The notes under the pieces were generated by a model. The model was given only the letters and a program-made list of their open reading frames with translations. It was not told the DNA's origin and searched no databases. Positions 26,680-34,919 of a DNA stretch of 64,000 nucleotides are shown in pieces; position 1 is the stretch's first letter, and every line of letters begins with the position of its first letter. The stretch lies in the NCBI GenBank assembly GCA_003577245.1, contig QEVS01000006.1:62001-126000 (forward strand), read 5' to 3'. The position numbers were made by a program, and so were the translations under genes. Origin of the DNA: a bacterium. Lineage in GTDB: Bacteria > Chloroflexota > Dehalococcoidia > Tepidiformales > Tepidiformaceae.

Positions 26680-27129
26680 GTGTTCGCAGAGAACGGTATC
26701 GAAGTCGATTTCGAGGCCCTGGAAAGAGTCCTTCAGAACGCCGACGTGCTCACCATCGGGTTCGCGCTCTTCCCCCAACGCCTGCTCGTTGACACGCGCA
26801 CCGATGGCGGCGAACGGCCCATGGTGGCCGTGGTTGCCCCCGTTTCAACCGTGCAGGAGCGTTTCCGCTGGCTCGGGCGGCGCCGCCCGGCCCTCGGGGC
26901 GCCGCGCGCCTTCTCCTACTTCCTCTGGCCGCACACCGTTCGCCGCCTGGTCGAACAGGATGCCCTCGCCACTCTTCGGAATCGCCTTGCGGCCTCCGCG
27001 GAAGACGGCGACGCCATGCTCGCTGAGGCCCTCGAAACCGTGGCCGGCCTCGAACGCGAAGCCACGGTCTCCGCCATCCGCGGCCGCGAGCCCTGGCACA
27101 CCATCTGGGAGATGGACGCGCGGGCATGA
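26680..27129 (+). CDS. Conserved hypothetical protein
   Basis: 149 residues. Begins MFAENGIEVDFEALERVLQNADVLTIGFALFPQRLLVDTR, a small mixed alpha/beta domain, then RPMVAVVAPVSTVQERFRWLGRRRP and a helical C-terminus with FLWPHTVRRLVE and AIRGREPWHTIWEMD. No recognised family; the sequence is clearly protein-like and the GTG start has GGAGGAGG at good distance. It lies 119 bases after groEL on the same strand and may be transcribed with it if the weak hairpin between them does not terminate. Confidence 0.72.
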   Translation: MFAENGIEVDFEALERVLQNADVLTIGFALFPQRLLVDTRTDGGERPMVAVVAPVSTVQERFRWLGRRRPALGAPRAFSYFLWPHTVRRLVEQDALATLRNRLAASAEDGDAMLAEALETVAGLEREATVSAIRGREPWHTIWEMDARA

Positions 27130-27197
27130 CTGGTGGAGCCCGGGCCGGCGCCTTCCACCCCGGGTCCCGCTGCCCGGGCCCATCCCGCTAGCCTTCC

Positions 27198-27479
27198 ATG
27201 AGCGTCGAACGGCGGCGCATACTCGTCCGTGGGCGCGTCCAGGGCGTTGGCTTCCGCTGGTTTGTGCGTGACGCCGCCGCCGAGCTTGGTCTTGCCGGCT
27301 GGGTCCGCAACCTCCCCGACGGGCGCACCGTGGAGGCACTGGCGCAGGGCCCGGCGGAGCGCCTGGACCAGCTCGTGAACGCCATGCGCTCCGGTCCGCC
27401 CGGCTCCTACGTCTCCGAGCTCACGGCTTCGGCGGTTGACCCCGGCGGCCTCCTCGACGGCTTCCATATCACCGGCTGA
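27198..27479 (+). CDS. acyP: Acylphosphatase
   Basis: 93 residues. Hydrolyses the carboxyl-phosphate bond of acylphosphates. The signature VRGRVQGVGFRWFVRDAA includes the catalytic Arg of GFR, and GWVRNLPDGRTVEALAQG supplies the catalytic Asn. Length is standard. No Shine-Dalgarno; an out-of-position TAGCCT lies three bases before ATG. Its neighbours give no further hint of function. Confidence 0.93.
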   Translation: MSVERRRILVRGRVQGVGFRWFVRDAAAELGLAGWVRNLPDGRTVEALAQGPAERLDQLVNAMRSGPPGSYVSELTASAVDPGGLLDGFHITG

Positions 27480-27491
27480 CTCTGTGCCCCT

Positions 27492-28017
27492 CTACTCCAC
27501 GTCGAAGTAGATGTCCCCGTCCCCATCGCCGGGGTCGAAGGCGATGAAGCGCACCTTGCTCCCCGCAGGCAGGCTTCCTTCGAGCCAGAAGCGGTAGGTC
27601 TGTTCCCCTACCTGCTCGCGACTGAGGGCGAGCTTCAGGTCACCATCGAGCCGGAATGTCCAGGCGTCCGCCTCCAGGCTGCGGGGCTCGCCCCCCGAAA
27701 TGCGGGCCGTGAACACCGGCCCCTGCCTCCAGGTGAACTCGGTGATTGTCGCGCGCACCTTCGTGCCCGCTTCGGTCGTCGTCTCCAGGGTCACGCCGGG
27801 CGTGAGGCGGCCGTGCACGTTCACCCCCCGGCCGGGTACATCCTCGCTTCCTCCGCCACCATCATCGACCACGGCGCCTATCGAGCCGATGAGGCCGAGC
27901 ACCACCGCTATCAGCAGGAAGACCCCCGAACAGGATCGAAATCGTTCGCACCGTCCGCTTGATGCCGCGGATCTCCTCGAGAATGGCCCTCTCTCCGTCA
28001 GTGAGGGGGCCATCCAT
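27492..28017 (-). pseudogene. Frameshifted membrane-anchored protein gene
   Basis: Two overlapping frames give one sensible protein only if joined. The first part starts at an ATG four bases after the stop of the LiaF-like gene (MDGPLTDGERAILEEIRGIK, then TVRTISILF). The second, in another frame, continues as VFLLIAVVLGLIGSIGAV, a membrane helix, and then a beta-rich domain ending DPGDGDGDIYFDVE. The switch falls in a run of five Cs on the plus strand (27923-27927); four would restore the frame and give about 174 residues. Either a real inactivating insertion or a sequencing slip in a homopolymer. Function unknown. Confidence 0.7.
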
Positions 28018-28021
28018 CCTG

Positions 28022-28483
28022 CTAGGCCTCGCTCCGCGGACGGCTGGAGATGTCTAGCCCGCCGAAGACGGTAAGCGCGTGAACCCGCAGGGTCGGGCCC
28101 TCCGTAGCGCCGCTGGCTCCCGCCCTGTTCTCGCTCCCTCCCAGGATGCTCTGTGCATCCAGCACGACATTCCACTCCTCGGGGACCAGGATCTCGGTGC
28201 CGCCGAAGATGGTCCGTACCTCCAGGCAGGCGCCCTCGGGGTCCGGCGTGGCGTTTCGGAGGTCGATCTCGGCCCCGCCGAACATGGTGAGGACCGTGCC
28301 GCCGAGGAAGCTTCGCGCCCTGCTGGCGAGTTCAAGGCCGGTGAAGATGGTCACCAGGTCAACCGTGTCGCTCTCCTCGTCGCCGTGCGATGGCCGGGTG
28401 AGCTTGATGATGAGCGCGGCAACCACCGCGGCGAGGTAGGCCGCAATCGCCAGGAGCCCGAATGCCTTCAGTGTCCGCTTCAT
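28022..28483 (-). CDS. LiaF-like (cell-wall-active antibiotics response) membrane protein
   Basis: 153 residues. N-terminal helix (LKAFGLLAIAAYLAAVVAALII) followed by a beta-helical domain of repeated strands: TVLTMFGGAEIDLRNATPDP, VRTIFGGTEILVPEEWNVVL, AQSILGGSENRAG, HALTVFGGLDISSRP. The FGG-E/D-I turns are typical of the LiaF C-terminal domain, which inhibits the LiaRS cell-envelope stress system in Firmicutes. No histidine kinase is adjacent. Extended -10 TGCTACAAT ends eight bases before ATG, giving a nearly leaderless mRNA. The next gene is frameshifted. Confidence 0.8.
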   Translation of the reverse strand: MKRTLKAFGLLAIAAYLAAVVAALIIKLTRPSHGDEESDTVDLVTIFTGLELASRARSFLGGTVLTMFGGAEIDLRNATPDPEGACLEVRTIFGGTEILVPEEWNVVLDAQSILGGSENRAGASGATEGPTLRVHALTVFGGLDISSRPRSEA

Positions 28484-28491
28484 GGTGCGCG

Positions 28492-28497
28492 ATTGTA
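28492..28497 (-). promoter_or_regulatory. Extended -10 element of the LiaF-like gene
   Basis: On the minus strand TGCTACAAT ends eight bases before the start codon, so the leader would be one or two bases. No ribosome site is seen. Confidence 0.5.
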
Positions 28498-29141
28498 GCA
28501 GGTTCCATTCAACCCGGCGGCTGTCGTCACGCCGCTCCGGATTCGTCACCCACCGGCCGGTTTCCCGCCACATCACATCTCGCAGAACTGTAAAGGCAGT
28601 AGGTAGCCAGGGTGGCCCCCCAGGTGGCTTTGAGCCTACCGCAAGCGCGCCAGCGCCATAGAGGCAATCTAGGTGCGGTGACGCGCAAACATTGGGGTCA
28701 CCCCCGGGTGTGGCGTTGGCCTGAGTCGGCCACGCTGCGATCACAAGCAATGTCCCGGCCCTCAAGTTCGGGAGCCTTGGGGCGCAGCACACCCGGCTGA
28801 ATCCTGTTCGTGTTGAGAAGGGCCGGAAGTAATGCGGTTCGGGGCCGGAGTTGATCAGGGCGAGGGCTCCAGCTGCCTGCCCTCGGACCGCGTTGGGAAC
28901 GCGGGGTCACCGAATCGGAGGTAACGATGACGCCGCCTGTGGAATCAATTGCACCCCGGCCTGCCGTCCCTGCAGGGACTGGCGTTGTCCGCACATTTGT
29001 GCTCCGCCCCGCGTATCCCGCACTCACAGGTTGCCGCCTCCTGCGTCCGGTGTCCTGTTCAGCCAGGAGGACGCGTACCTCAACCAACCAGTCCGCGGTC
29101 CTGGCCCGCATCTCGCCGTGTGGAAAGCCCCCGGCCACCCC
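28498..29141. other. Stretch without a convincing gene
   Basis: Contains an imperfect hairpin around GTAGGTAGCC and GGCTTTGAGCCTAC (about 28600-28660). A frame at 28927-29175 has a strong ribosome site (CGGAGGTAACG before ATG) but its 82-residue product looks random (Arg/Pro/Ser-rich). Base and codon texture differ from the strongly GCC/CTC-biased neighbours. I see no tRNA or riboswitch here. Confidence 0.5.
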
Positions 29142-30293
29142 ATGGATCTCGATGCAACCGGGGGCGGGGACTTGACCCAGCCAGACAAGGCCCAGGTCCT
29201 GTCGTGTGCGATGTGCACGTGCGTCACCATCGCCGGTGAGGTGCAGTTCGTTCGGCTCCATCGTGGAGCGGGGGAGCCCTGGCGCGAAGTGTCCGTTCTC
29301 AGCACCCACCGTCTCTGCGCCCCGTGCCTCCGGTTTGCCAACGGCGCAATTGGCGCCCCCCTTGGCGAGCGGCTCGGGGTTACGGCGTCACCAACAGCCC
29401 CGGGAGGATCAGTGACCAGCGGGTGTGAGACCTGCGAAGCGGACCTCAGCAACGAGGCCTACGCCGTCGACATAGTTCCTCATCAGCGCCGGTTCAAGTC
29501 CCGCGGCCCAGGACGCATCCCCATCGCCAGGCACGTGGGTGACCTCCGGAAGCAGATAGTCTGCCCCCTTTGTCGCCTCTGGATTCTCGGACTCGTCCTG
29601 GATTCCTCTTCTTTCAGAGGTGCTGCCGCACGAGAATCCGAAGGTGCTCCGGGGCAATGGAGTTGGACCGTGTCCGCCGATGCAGTCTCCGTGAACCTGG
29701 CGGCTCCCGACAGGACACTCCTGGCCAGAACTGTTGAGGCGATGGGAGGCGAACACACCTCCGTACGGTCCGTGGACCTTAGGGGCGCCATGCAAGTGCA
29801 AGAAGAGATCTTCTTCATTGGCTGCACAACCCGGAATGGTGCGGCCCGGATTGTGCAGCGGCTGCCTGCCGGCCTTCGGGCACGCACCGTGGGGGTGGCG
29901 AGGCTTGATACCCTGGCCGACGCCGAGGCACTTGTTGCCATGGGCGTCGCCGAGATCCTTGCGTCGCCCCTCTCTCCACACCAGGTGATTGGTGCCATGG
30001 AGCGGAACCTGCGCGGAGGCGCCGCGCCTCCGGCCCGGCTGGGGGTTCCGCGCCACGTCATACGCGTGAGCGTGGAGCAGGGAACAGAGCTGCGGCAACT
30101 GCTGCAACTCCGGCGCCTCATTCGGGGATTCGACCACGTCGTGCCGGGCAAGAACGGAACGCTCGAGTTGACCCTGTATTGCCCGGGCCCATACGTGGAG
30201 GCAGTCCTGCGACGTTTCCACAGGCTTCTCGGCGCCGGGGTGCACTTTGCTCACGTGCGCTCAGCGGCCGGGAATTCCTTCCATGCTGCATGA
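29142..30293 (+). CDS. Zinc-finger protein with a degenerate receiver-like domain, unknown
   Basis: Up to 383 residues. Two Cys4 fingers: CAMCTC with LCAPCLRF, and GCETCEADL with VCPLCRLW. Then a region from about residue 165 to 285 laid out like a response-regulator receiver (VNLAAPDRTLLARTVEAMGG, EEIFFIGCTTRNGAARIVQ, GVARLDTLADAEALVAMGVAEILASPLSPHQVIGAM) but without the phospho-acceptor Asp and with S where Lys is expected. A last domain (RHVIRVSVEQGTELRQLL, LELTLYCPGPYVEAVL) is unfamiliar. Start is uncertain: a GTG at 29412 has GGGAGG four bases before it and would drop the first finger. Codon choice is less biased than in neighbours. Confidence 0.6.
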   Translation: MDLDATGGGDLTQPDKAQVLSCAMCTCVTIAGEVQFVRLHRGAGEPWREVSVLSTHRLCAPCLRFANGAIGAPLGERLGVTASPTAPGGSVTSGCETCEADLSNEAYAVDIVPHQRRFKSRGPGRIPIARHVGDLRKQIVCPLCRLWILGLVLDSSSFRGAAARESEGAPGQWSWTVSADAVSVNLAAPDRTLLARTVEAMGGEHTSVRSVDLRGAMQVQEEIFFIGCTTRNGAARIVQRLPAGLRARTVGVARLDTLADAEALVAMGVAEILASPLSPHQVIGAMERNLRGGAAPPARLGVPRHVIRVSVEQGTELRQLLQLRRLIRGFDHVVPGKNGTLELTLYCPGPYVEAVLRRFHRLLGAGVHFAHVRSAAGNSFHAA

Positions 30294-30723
30294 CTGCTTG
30301 TGCCCCGGCCGTCCTGTGTCGTGCGTGCCCCCGGGGCCTCGCTTCCGATGGCCTCGCCGTCGTTGAGCTGCCGCGGCCTTGCTCCTGACCGCTCCCGGAC
30401 CGATCCCTTCGCGGATGGACTCCCTCGCCGAGCATTGGCACCCATGCCGCTTCAGGCATCGCCGTTGACACTGTCCTTGTCCGGACGGGCACCTCCACCA
30501 TCCTTTCGTTCTTCGCGTTCAAGACCTGTCCGCTTTCTTCCATCAGCGGACATAGTCACCCGGCAGTTACTCCGGACGTTTTCTCTCGGCAGCGACAGGG
30601 CCCCATCCGCCCCTATACACCCATAGCCACCGGTGATAGAATGCGCGCACCATCTGTATACAATCCAGGCGGAAGGCCCGGCCAGCCCCGGCGCCCGCCC
30701 CACGACGAGGGAGTGATAACGAA
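30294..30723. other. Upstream region of citrate synthase, no gene seen
   Basis: No plausible coding frame. A TTGACA occurs near 30464 without a matching -10. TGTATACAAT near 30656-30664 is a plausible extended -10 for the citrate synthase mRNA, with a weak TGATAG as -35. A Shine-Dalgarno (GAGGGAG) is just before the gltA start. Confidence 0.45.
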
Positions 30724-31863
30724 ATGACCACCAGCGACATCGCCCGCGGGCTCGAAGGCGTCAACGTCACCGCCACCAGGCTCTGCCGTATCGACGGCCT
30801 CAAGGGAGAGCTCGTCTACTCCGGGTACGACATCTTCGACCTCGCCGAGCACTCCACCTTCGAAGAAGTCGCCTTCCTGCTCTGGAACCAGCGCCTCCCT
30901 TCCCGGGATGAGCTCGCCGAGCTGAACCGCAAGCTCCTTGCCGAACGCTCGCTCGACCAGATCGTCGAACGCCTTCTCCGCGACCTCCACACGCTGGTTC
31001 GCCCCATGCGGACGCTCGAGATCGCCGTCGAGGTCCTCGGCGCTATCGATCCCAATTCCAGCGACCTCACCAACGCCCAGCTCAAGCAGACCGCCGCCCG
31101 CCTTACCGCCAAGATGGCGACCGCGATTGCGGCCTACCATCGCATTCGCCAGGGCCTGCCCATCGTCGAAGCGCGCGATGACCTCGGCCACTCCGCGAAC
31201 TTCCTCTACATGCTCACCGGCCGCGAGCCCAACGCCCTCGAAGCCCGCACCTTCGATGTGGCCATGATCCTCCACGCCGAACACGAGATGAACGCCTCCA
31301 CCTTCTCGGCGATCGTCACCGCTTCCACCCTCAGCGACATGTACTCGGCCATCGCCTCCGCCATTGGCACCCTCAAAGGCCCCCTCCACGGCGGCGCCAA
31401 CGAAGCCGTCTACAAGATCGTCGAGGCCATCGGCGAAGAGAAGAACATCGCCTCCTACGTCGAAGCCATGCTCGCCCGCGGAGAACGCGTCATGGGCATC
31501 GGCCACCGCGTTTACAAGACCACCGACCCTCGCGCCATCATCCTCGAACGGCTTGGCCACGAAGTCGCGAAGCAGTCGCCCGACCGCAAGTACTTCGACC
31601 TCTCCCTCAAGCTGCGCGACTACCTGGCCAAGAAGCTCGAAGGGAAGCCCCTCTACCCCAACGTGGACTTCTTCAGCGCCTCGGTTTACAAGATGCTGGG
31701 CATCCCGGCCGACCTCTATACCCCTATCTTCGCTATCTCCCGCATCACGGGCTGGACCGCGCACCTGCTCGAGCAGTACGGCGACAACCGCCTGGTTCGC
31801 CCCAATGCGGTCTACGAAGGCGCCGACAACCGCGCCTACGAACCCCTTGAGAAGCGGCCGTAG
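30724..31863 (+). CDS. gltA: Citrate synthase
   Basis: 379 residues, the short form close to the 2-methylcitrate synthase/thermophile type. Catalytic residues sit in GPLHGGANEAVYK (His), MGIGHRVYKTTDPRA (His) and NVDFFSASVYKMLG (Asp). LHAEHEMNASTFS is also typical. Condenses acetyl-CoA with oxaloacetate; use of propionyl-CoA cannot be excluded. Followed on the same strand, 119 bases away, by two hot-dog dehydratase genes. Confidence 0.97.
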   Translation: MTTSDIARGLEGVNVTATRLCRIDGLKGELVYSGYDIFDLAEHSTFEEVAFLLWNQRLPSRDELAELNRKLLAERSLDQIVERLLRDLHTLVRPMRTLEIAVEVLGAIDPNSSDLTNAQLKQTAARLTAKMATAIAAYHRIRQGLPIVEARDDLGHSANFLYMLTGREPNALEARTFDVAMILHAEHEMNASTFSAIVTASTLSDMYSAIASAIGTLKGPLHGGANEAVYKIVEAIGEEKNIASYVEAMLARGERVMGIGHRVYKTTDPRAIILERLGHEVAKQSPDRKYFDLSLKLRDYLAKKLEGKPLYPNVDFFSASVYKMLGIPADLYTPIFAISRITGWTAHLLEQYGDNRLVRPNAVYEGADNRAYEPLEKRP

Positions 31864-31982
31864 GCAGGCGCCACGGCTGCCCGCTATCCTTGTCTTTCCT
31901 GCGCGGGGAGCGCTCCCACCGATAGCGAAAGGGCGCTCCTCCCGCCTCTCTCCGCAACTCAAGCACCCGGCGGGTTAGCAGC

Positions 31983-32543
31983 ATGACCAACGCCCAGCGC
32001 CTCGCGGCCCTTGCCACTACTCGCAAGCAGCGCGAATTTGACCACGACTTCCTCGCCTCGTGGGAGGGCTGCATCACCTGGGAAGACGCCCCCATTGGTC
32101 AGCCTGCTGTGCTCCCCGGTGAATTCGTCGTTGAAGAAGAAGACGTCCTCGCCTACAACCGCGCCCTGGGCGAAACCGACCCGCTCTTCATCGACCCCGG
32201 CTACGCTCGTGAACATGCCCCGGGCGGCAAGATCCTGGTGCACCCCGTCTTCGTCACCGCCATCGCCTTCTGGATGACCCGGCCCGGGAATGCACTCTCC
32301 TGGATCAAGACCCCCGGCGCACGGAATCCATTCCAGCACGTCCGCGTTCGGGAGCGAATAGCCGTTGGCGACCGCCTCACCGTCATCCACGAGAACTCCG
32401 ACCGCTTCGTTCGCCGCGGCAAACCGTACATCACCGCCCACATCGTGCTCCGGGACCAGCGCGGGGTCGAAAAGGTCGAGTTCTGGGGAACTCTTATCCT
32501 CCCCCCGGCGCGCGATGACGTCCGCCGCTTCGCCACCGCCTGA
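31983..32543 (+). CDS. MaoC-like hot-dog dehydratase, FAS1-type N-terminal domain
   Basis: 186 residues. Contains the hot-dog fold of the MaoC N-terminal/FAS1-like dehydratase domain: EEEDVLAYNRALGETDPLFIDPGYAREH followed by KILVHPVFVTAIAF, the position of the hydratase helix. Would hydrate or dehydrate an enoyl/hydroxyacyl-CoA. In related bacteria such proteins form heterodimers with a MaoC partner, and the very next gene encodes one, 14 bases away. Ribosome site is poor (CGGGTTAGCAGC). Confidence 0.85.
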   Translation: MTNAQRLAALATTRKQREFDHDFLASWEGCITWEDAPIGQPAVLPGEFVVEEEDVLAYNRALGETDPLFIDPGYAREHAPGGKILVHPVFVTAIAFWMTRPGNALSWIKTPGARNPFQHVRVRERIAVGDRLTVIHENSDRFVRRGKPYITAHIVLRDQRGVEKVEFWGTLILPPARDDVRRFATA

Positions 32544-32557
32544 CCGGAGAATCTGCC

Positions 32558-33022
32558 ATGGCCACCAGCCCCTCGCTTCCCTTCCTCGATGACCTCCAGA
32601 CGGGCGTCATGCTCCCCGAACTCACCTACAAGGTGACCCAGGACCTGGTCGATGCCTACGGCATGGCCAGCCTTGACCTCAATCCCGTCCACATGGACCC
32701 CGCCTGGTGCGAGCGGGCGCGTGTCTTTGGCACGCCCCTGCCTGTTGCCCACGGCATGATGAGCATGTCCTTCATGGCCTCGGCCATCTACAGGGCCTGG
32801 GGCGCCCTCGCCGATATCGCACGCGTGGAGAGCAAGTTCACCAAGCCCTGCCCCATCGGCACAACCGTCACTGTCCGCGCCATGGTGCGCGATACCCATC
32901 CCCTCGGCAGCGGGAACGGCTACGTCACCCTCACAGTGGAGGCCATCGACCAGGCGAATGAAGTGATCGGCGTGAGCGAGATCGACGTCCGTCTTCCGCG
33001 TCTTCCCGGCGCGAAGCCGTAG
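32558..33022 (+). CDS. MaoC family (R)-specific enoyl-CoA hydratase-like protein
   Basis: 154 residues. Hydratase 2 motif: ASLDLNPVHMDPAWCERA followed by VAHGMMSMSFMASAIYRAW; the canonical catalytic D and H (DxNPxHxD) are kept. Likely forms a two-chain dehydratase with the preceding gene product, acting on acyl-CoA substrates. GGAG sits nine bases before the ATG. Neither gene is linked to a named pathway here besides nearby citrate synthase. Confidence 0.87.
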   Translation: MATSPSLPFLDDLQTGVMLPELTYKVTQDLVDAYGMASLDLNPVHMDPAWCERARVFGTPLPVAHGMMSMSFMASAIYRAWGALADIARVESKFTKPCPIGTTVTVRAMVRDTHPLGSGNGYVTLTVEAIDQANEVIGVSEIDVRLPRLPGAKP

Positions 33023-33126
33023 CCATCGCCTGGTGTCCCGTCCCCGGCCCTGCCGGGAAAGGGGGGTAGGGACGGCGGTTTCCCGGGCCTCTAACCTCCA
33101 TCTGAACCTGTCCGGTTGGAGGGACC

Positions 33127-33669
33127 ATGACCACTGGAGAACCCCAAGATTTCCTGACACGGCGCGAACAGGACGTCCTGCTGCTCGTCGAAGGCGGCCT
33201 CAGCAACGATGAGATCGCGGCGAGGCTCGGCATAACGCGCAACGCCGTGCGCTATCACCTCAAGGAGATCCACTCCAAGCTTGAGACGGGCGGACAGCGC
33301 GGCCTCCTGCGGGGCGGCGTCTCGCGCTGGCGGAGCCGGGCCGGCGCATGGTTCGCCGGCGGCCTTGCAGCCAGGGCCGCTACCTCGGGAGTGGTGGGCA
33401 TGCTCGGGCTAACGGGCGTCGGGCTCTTCTTCGCCTACCCCAGGGAGCAGCCTGGCGAGTACTGCATGGTACGCGTCATCTCCCCCGAGGAGGCCGCCGA
33501 GCTGGGCGATTGGCGCCTCGCCTACACGCCCCAGCAGTCTCTTTGCGCCGATTCGCCGGAAGAGCTTGACCGGCTTAGCCGCGAGGTCGAGGCCGCGGGC
33601 GGGCTCCCGCTGGTATGGCCCACGCCGGGCCCCTTCCTCGGCTACGGCACTCCCCCGGCCGGCCGCTAA
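33127..33669 (+). CDS. LuxR-type HTH protein with a membrane helix and outside domain
   Basis: 180 residues. LTRREQDVLLLVEGGLSNDEIAARLGITRNAVRYHLKEIHSKL is a full LuxR-type DNA-binding domain at the N-terminus (split here it spans residues 10-52). A basic linker leads to a membrane helix (about 80-101, ending LFFAYPRE), then some 75 residues outside the membrane with two Cys (EYCMV and SLCAD). This one-component membrane layout (DNA binding inside, sensor outside) is unusual for LuxR proteins. Good ribosome site (TTGGAGGGACC). Confidence 0.8.
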   Translation: MTTGEPQDFLTRREQDVLLLVEGGLSNDEIAARLGITRNAVRYHLKEIHSKLETGGQRGLLRGGVSRWRSRAGAWFAGGLAARAATSGVVGMLGLTGVGLFFAYPREQPGEYCMVRVISPEEAAELGDWRLAYTPQQSLCADSPEELDRLSREVEAAGGLPLVWPTPGPFLGYGTPPAGR

Positions 33670-33672
33670 ACC

Positions 33673-34359
33673 CTACCCGCCGCGCATCTCGTCGTACCCC
33701 TGCTCGCCCTCGGCCTTGCGCAGCTCGCGCTCGCGGGCCTCTTCCTCCTCACGCCGTTCACGCTCGCCGGCCGTCTCTACCACCAGTCCGCCCTGGGCGT
33801 CGACTTCGAACGTGGCCTCCATCGGGTCGCCCACCACGGCGTACTTCGTCCCGCCGATGTAGGTGAGTGGGCTGTATTGCCGCTCTGCGAGCAGCCACGC
33901 TCCCGCGTAGGCTTCGTCCAGCGCCTGCACGCCGGTGACACGTCCCACGAAGAGCGAATGGTCGCCAATCCGGATGACGTCGTGGACTCCGCACTCGATC
34001 CACGCAAGGCAGCCTTCAATGAGCGGTGCGCTGATCCGCATGGGGTTGAAGAGGGCGAGCCCCGCCGCCTCGAGCTTGTTCGCATTCAACCCCGTGTGCG
34101 AGCCGAGAAACGCCGTCTGTTTCAGCAGCCCCGGCCCGGGGATGTTGATCGCAAACTCCTCGCTGAACCGGATCATGTCGGCCGTGTGCCGGTTTGGATG
34201 GATGACGCACCCGACGAGCGGCGGTTCCATCGAGAGCGGCGCCGTCCATGCGATAGGTGCAGCGTTGGTCTCCCCGCGCCAGGCCGTGGTGACGATCGCC
34301 ACCGGACCGGGATTCAGCAGGCGGCGGGCGTCAGTTTCGTCGCAGAGGCGGCGTACCAC
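33673..34359 (-). CDS. Flavin reductase-like FMN-binding protein
   Basis: 228 residues. Split-barrel flavin-binding domain: GPVAIVTTAWRGETNAAPIAW (FMN loop), PLVGCVIHPNRHTADMIR, EFAINIPGPGLLKQTAFLG and a C-terminal core HSLFVGRVTGVQALDE. Probably supplies reduced FMN or binds it as an oxidoreductase; partner unknown. The last 30 residues are strongly charged (ERERREEEEARERELRK), a coiled-coil-like tail not part of the family core. GTG start with GGGAG nine bases upstream. Confidence 0.87.
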   Translation of the reverse strand: MVRRLCDETDARRLLNPGPVAIVTTAWRGETNAAPIAWTAPLSMEPPLVGCVIHPNRHTADMIRFSEEFAINIPGPGLLKQTAFLGSHTGLNANKLEAAGLALFNPMRISAPLIEGCLAWIECGVHDVIRIGDHSLFVGRVTGVQALDEAYAGAWLLAERQYSPLTYIGGTKYAVVGDPMEATFEVDAQGGLVVETAGERERREEEEARERELRKAEGEQGYDEMRGG

Positions 34360-34380
34360 GGGCGGCTCCCGGCGGTCAGC

Positions 34381-34409
34381 AAACGAGCCTCCGCGGGGGA
34401 GGCTCGTTT
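34381..34409 (-). terminator. Terminator after the XRE regulator
   Basis: Perfect 12-pair stem AAACGAGCCTCC/GGAGGCTCGTTT with a five-base loop; the stem ends in TTT on the minus strand. It separates the regulator from the flavin reductase gene. Confidence 0.8.
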
Positions 34410-34430
34410 GCCGGGGTTCTGATTGCGGGT

Positions 34431-34829
34431 TCAGGCCTGGTGGCGGCCGTTACCGTTGGAGCTAAGGCGGCGCCAGCGCAGGAACTGCCAGTATGCCAGC
34501 AGCTCGGGCAGGTCTTCCGGGTGCTTCTCCAGCTCGCCGATGAGCTCGGCGATATCGCTGTCCTTCACGTAGAGCATGTCCCCGTCCTCCCCCAGGAAGT
34601 AGTGAAGGGGACGATTCAGGATGCGGGCCACATTCAGCAGCATGTCGATGCCCACCGAACGCTGCCCTGCCTCGTAGAGGCTGATGGCGCTCTGCGTGGT
34701 GCTGAGGGAGTGGGCAAGCTGCCCCTGGCTCATGCTGGCGTCTCGCCGCGCCGTGCGGATCCGCTGACCGAGCTGCGCGGAAACCGGGACCTTGCCGTTC
34801 TCTGTGATGGCCTTGGCCATGAGTTTCAT
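34431..34829 (-). CDS. XRE-family transcriptional regulator
   Basis: 132 residues. HTH domain at about 22-76: LGQRIRTARRDASMSQGQLAHSL, STTQSAISLYEAGQRS, LLNVARILNRPLHYFLG. The C-terminal part is an acidic helix (SDIAELIGELEKHPEDLPELLAYW). Acts as a DNA-binding regulator of unknown targets. Its own promoter region has TTGACC and a palindrome AAGGGC-G-GCCCTT about 60 bases upstream that could be an autoregulatory site. Start: GGGAGG is three bases before the first ATG and 12 before a second in-frame ATG, so either may be used. Confidence 0.87.
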   Translation of the reverse strand: MKLMAKAITENGKVPVSAQLGQRIRTARRDASMSQGQLAHSLSTTQSAISLYEAGQRSVGIDMLLNVARILNRPLHYFLGEDGDMLYVKDSDIAELIGELEKHPEDLPELLAYWQFLRWRRLSSNGNGRHQA

Positions 34830-34919
34830 CTACCTCCCAACCCGATGGTGAGTTCAATCGGCCGCTATACGGTTGTGCAATACACTACGAAGGGCCGCCC
34901 TTTGGGTCAATCGAACGGT

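Noticed and set aside
28927-29175. 82-codon frame with a strong Shine-Dalgarno
   Set aside because: Product composition looks random and it is not continued by the zinc-finger frame; kept only as a note on the non-coding stretch.
30613-31962. Minus-strand frame of 449 codons opposite citrate synthase
   Set aside because: Shadow of the biased codons of gltA; the sense protein has all catalytic motifs.
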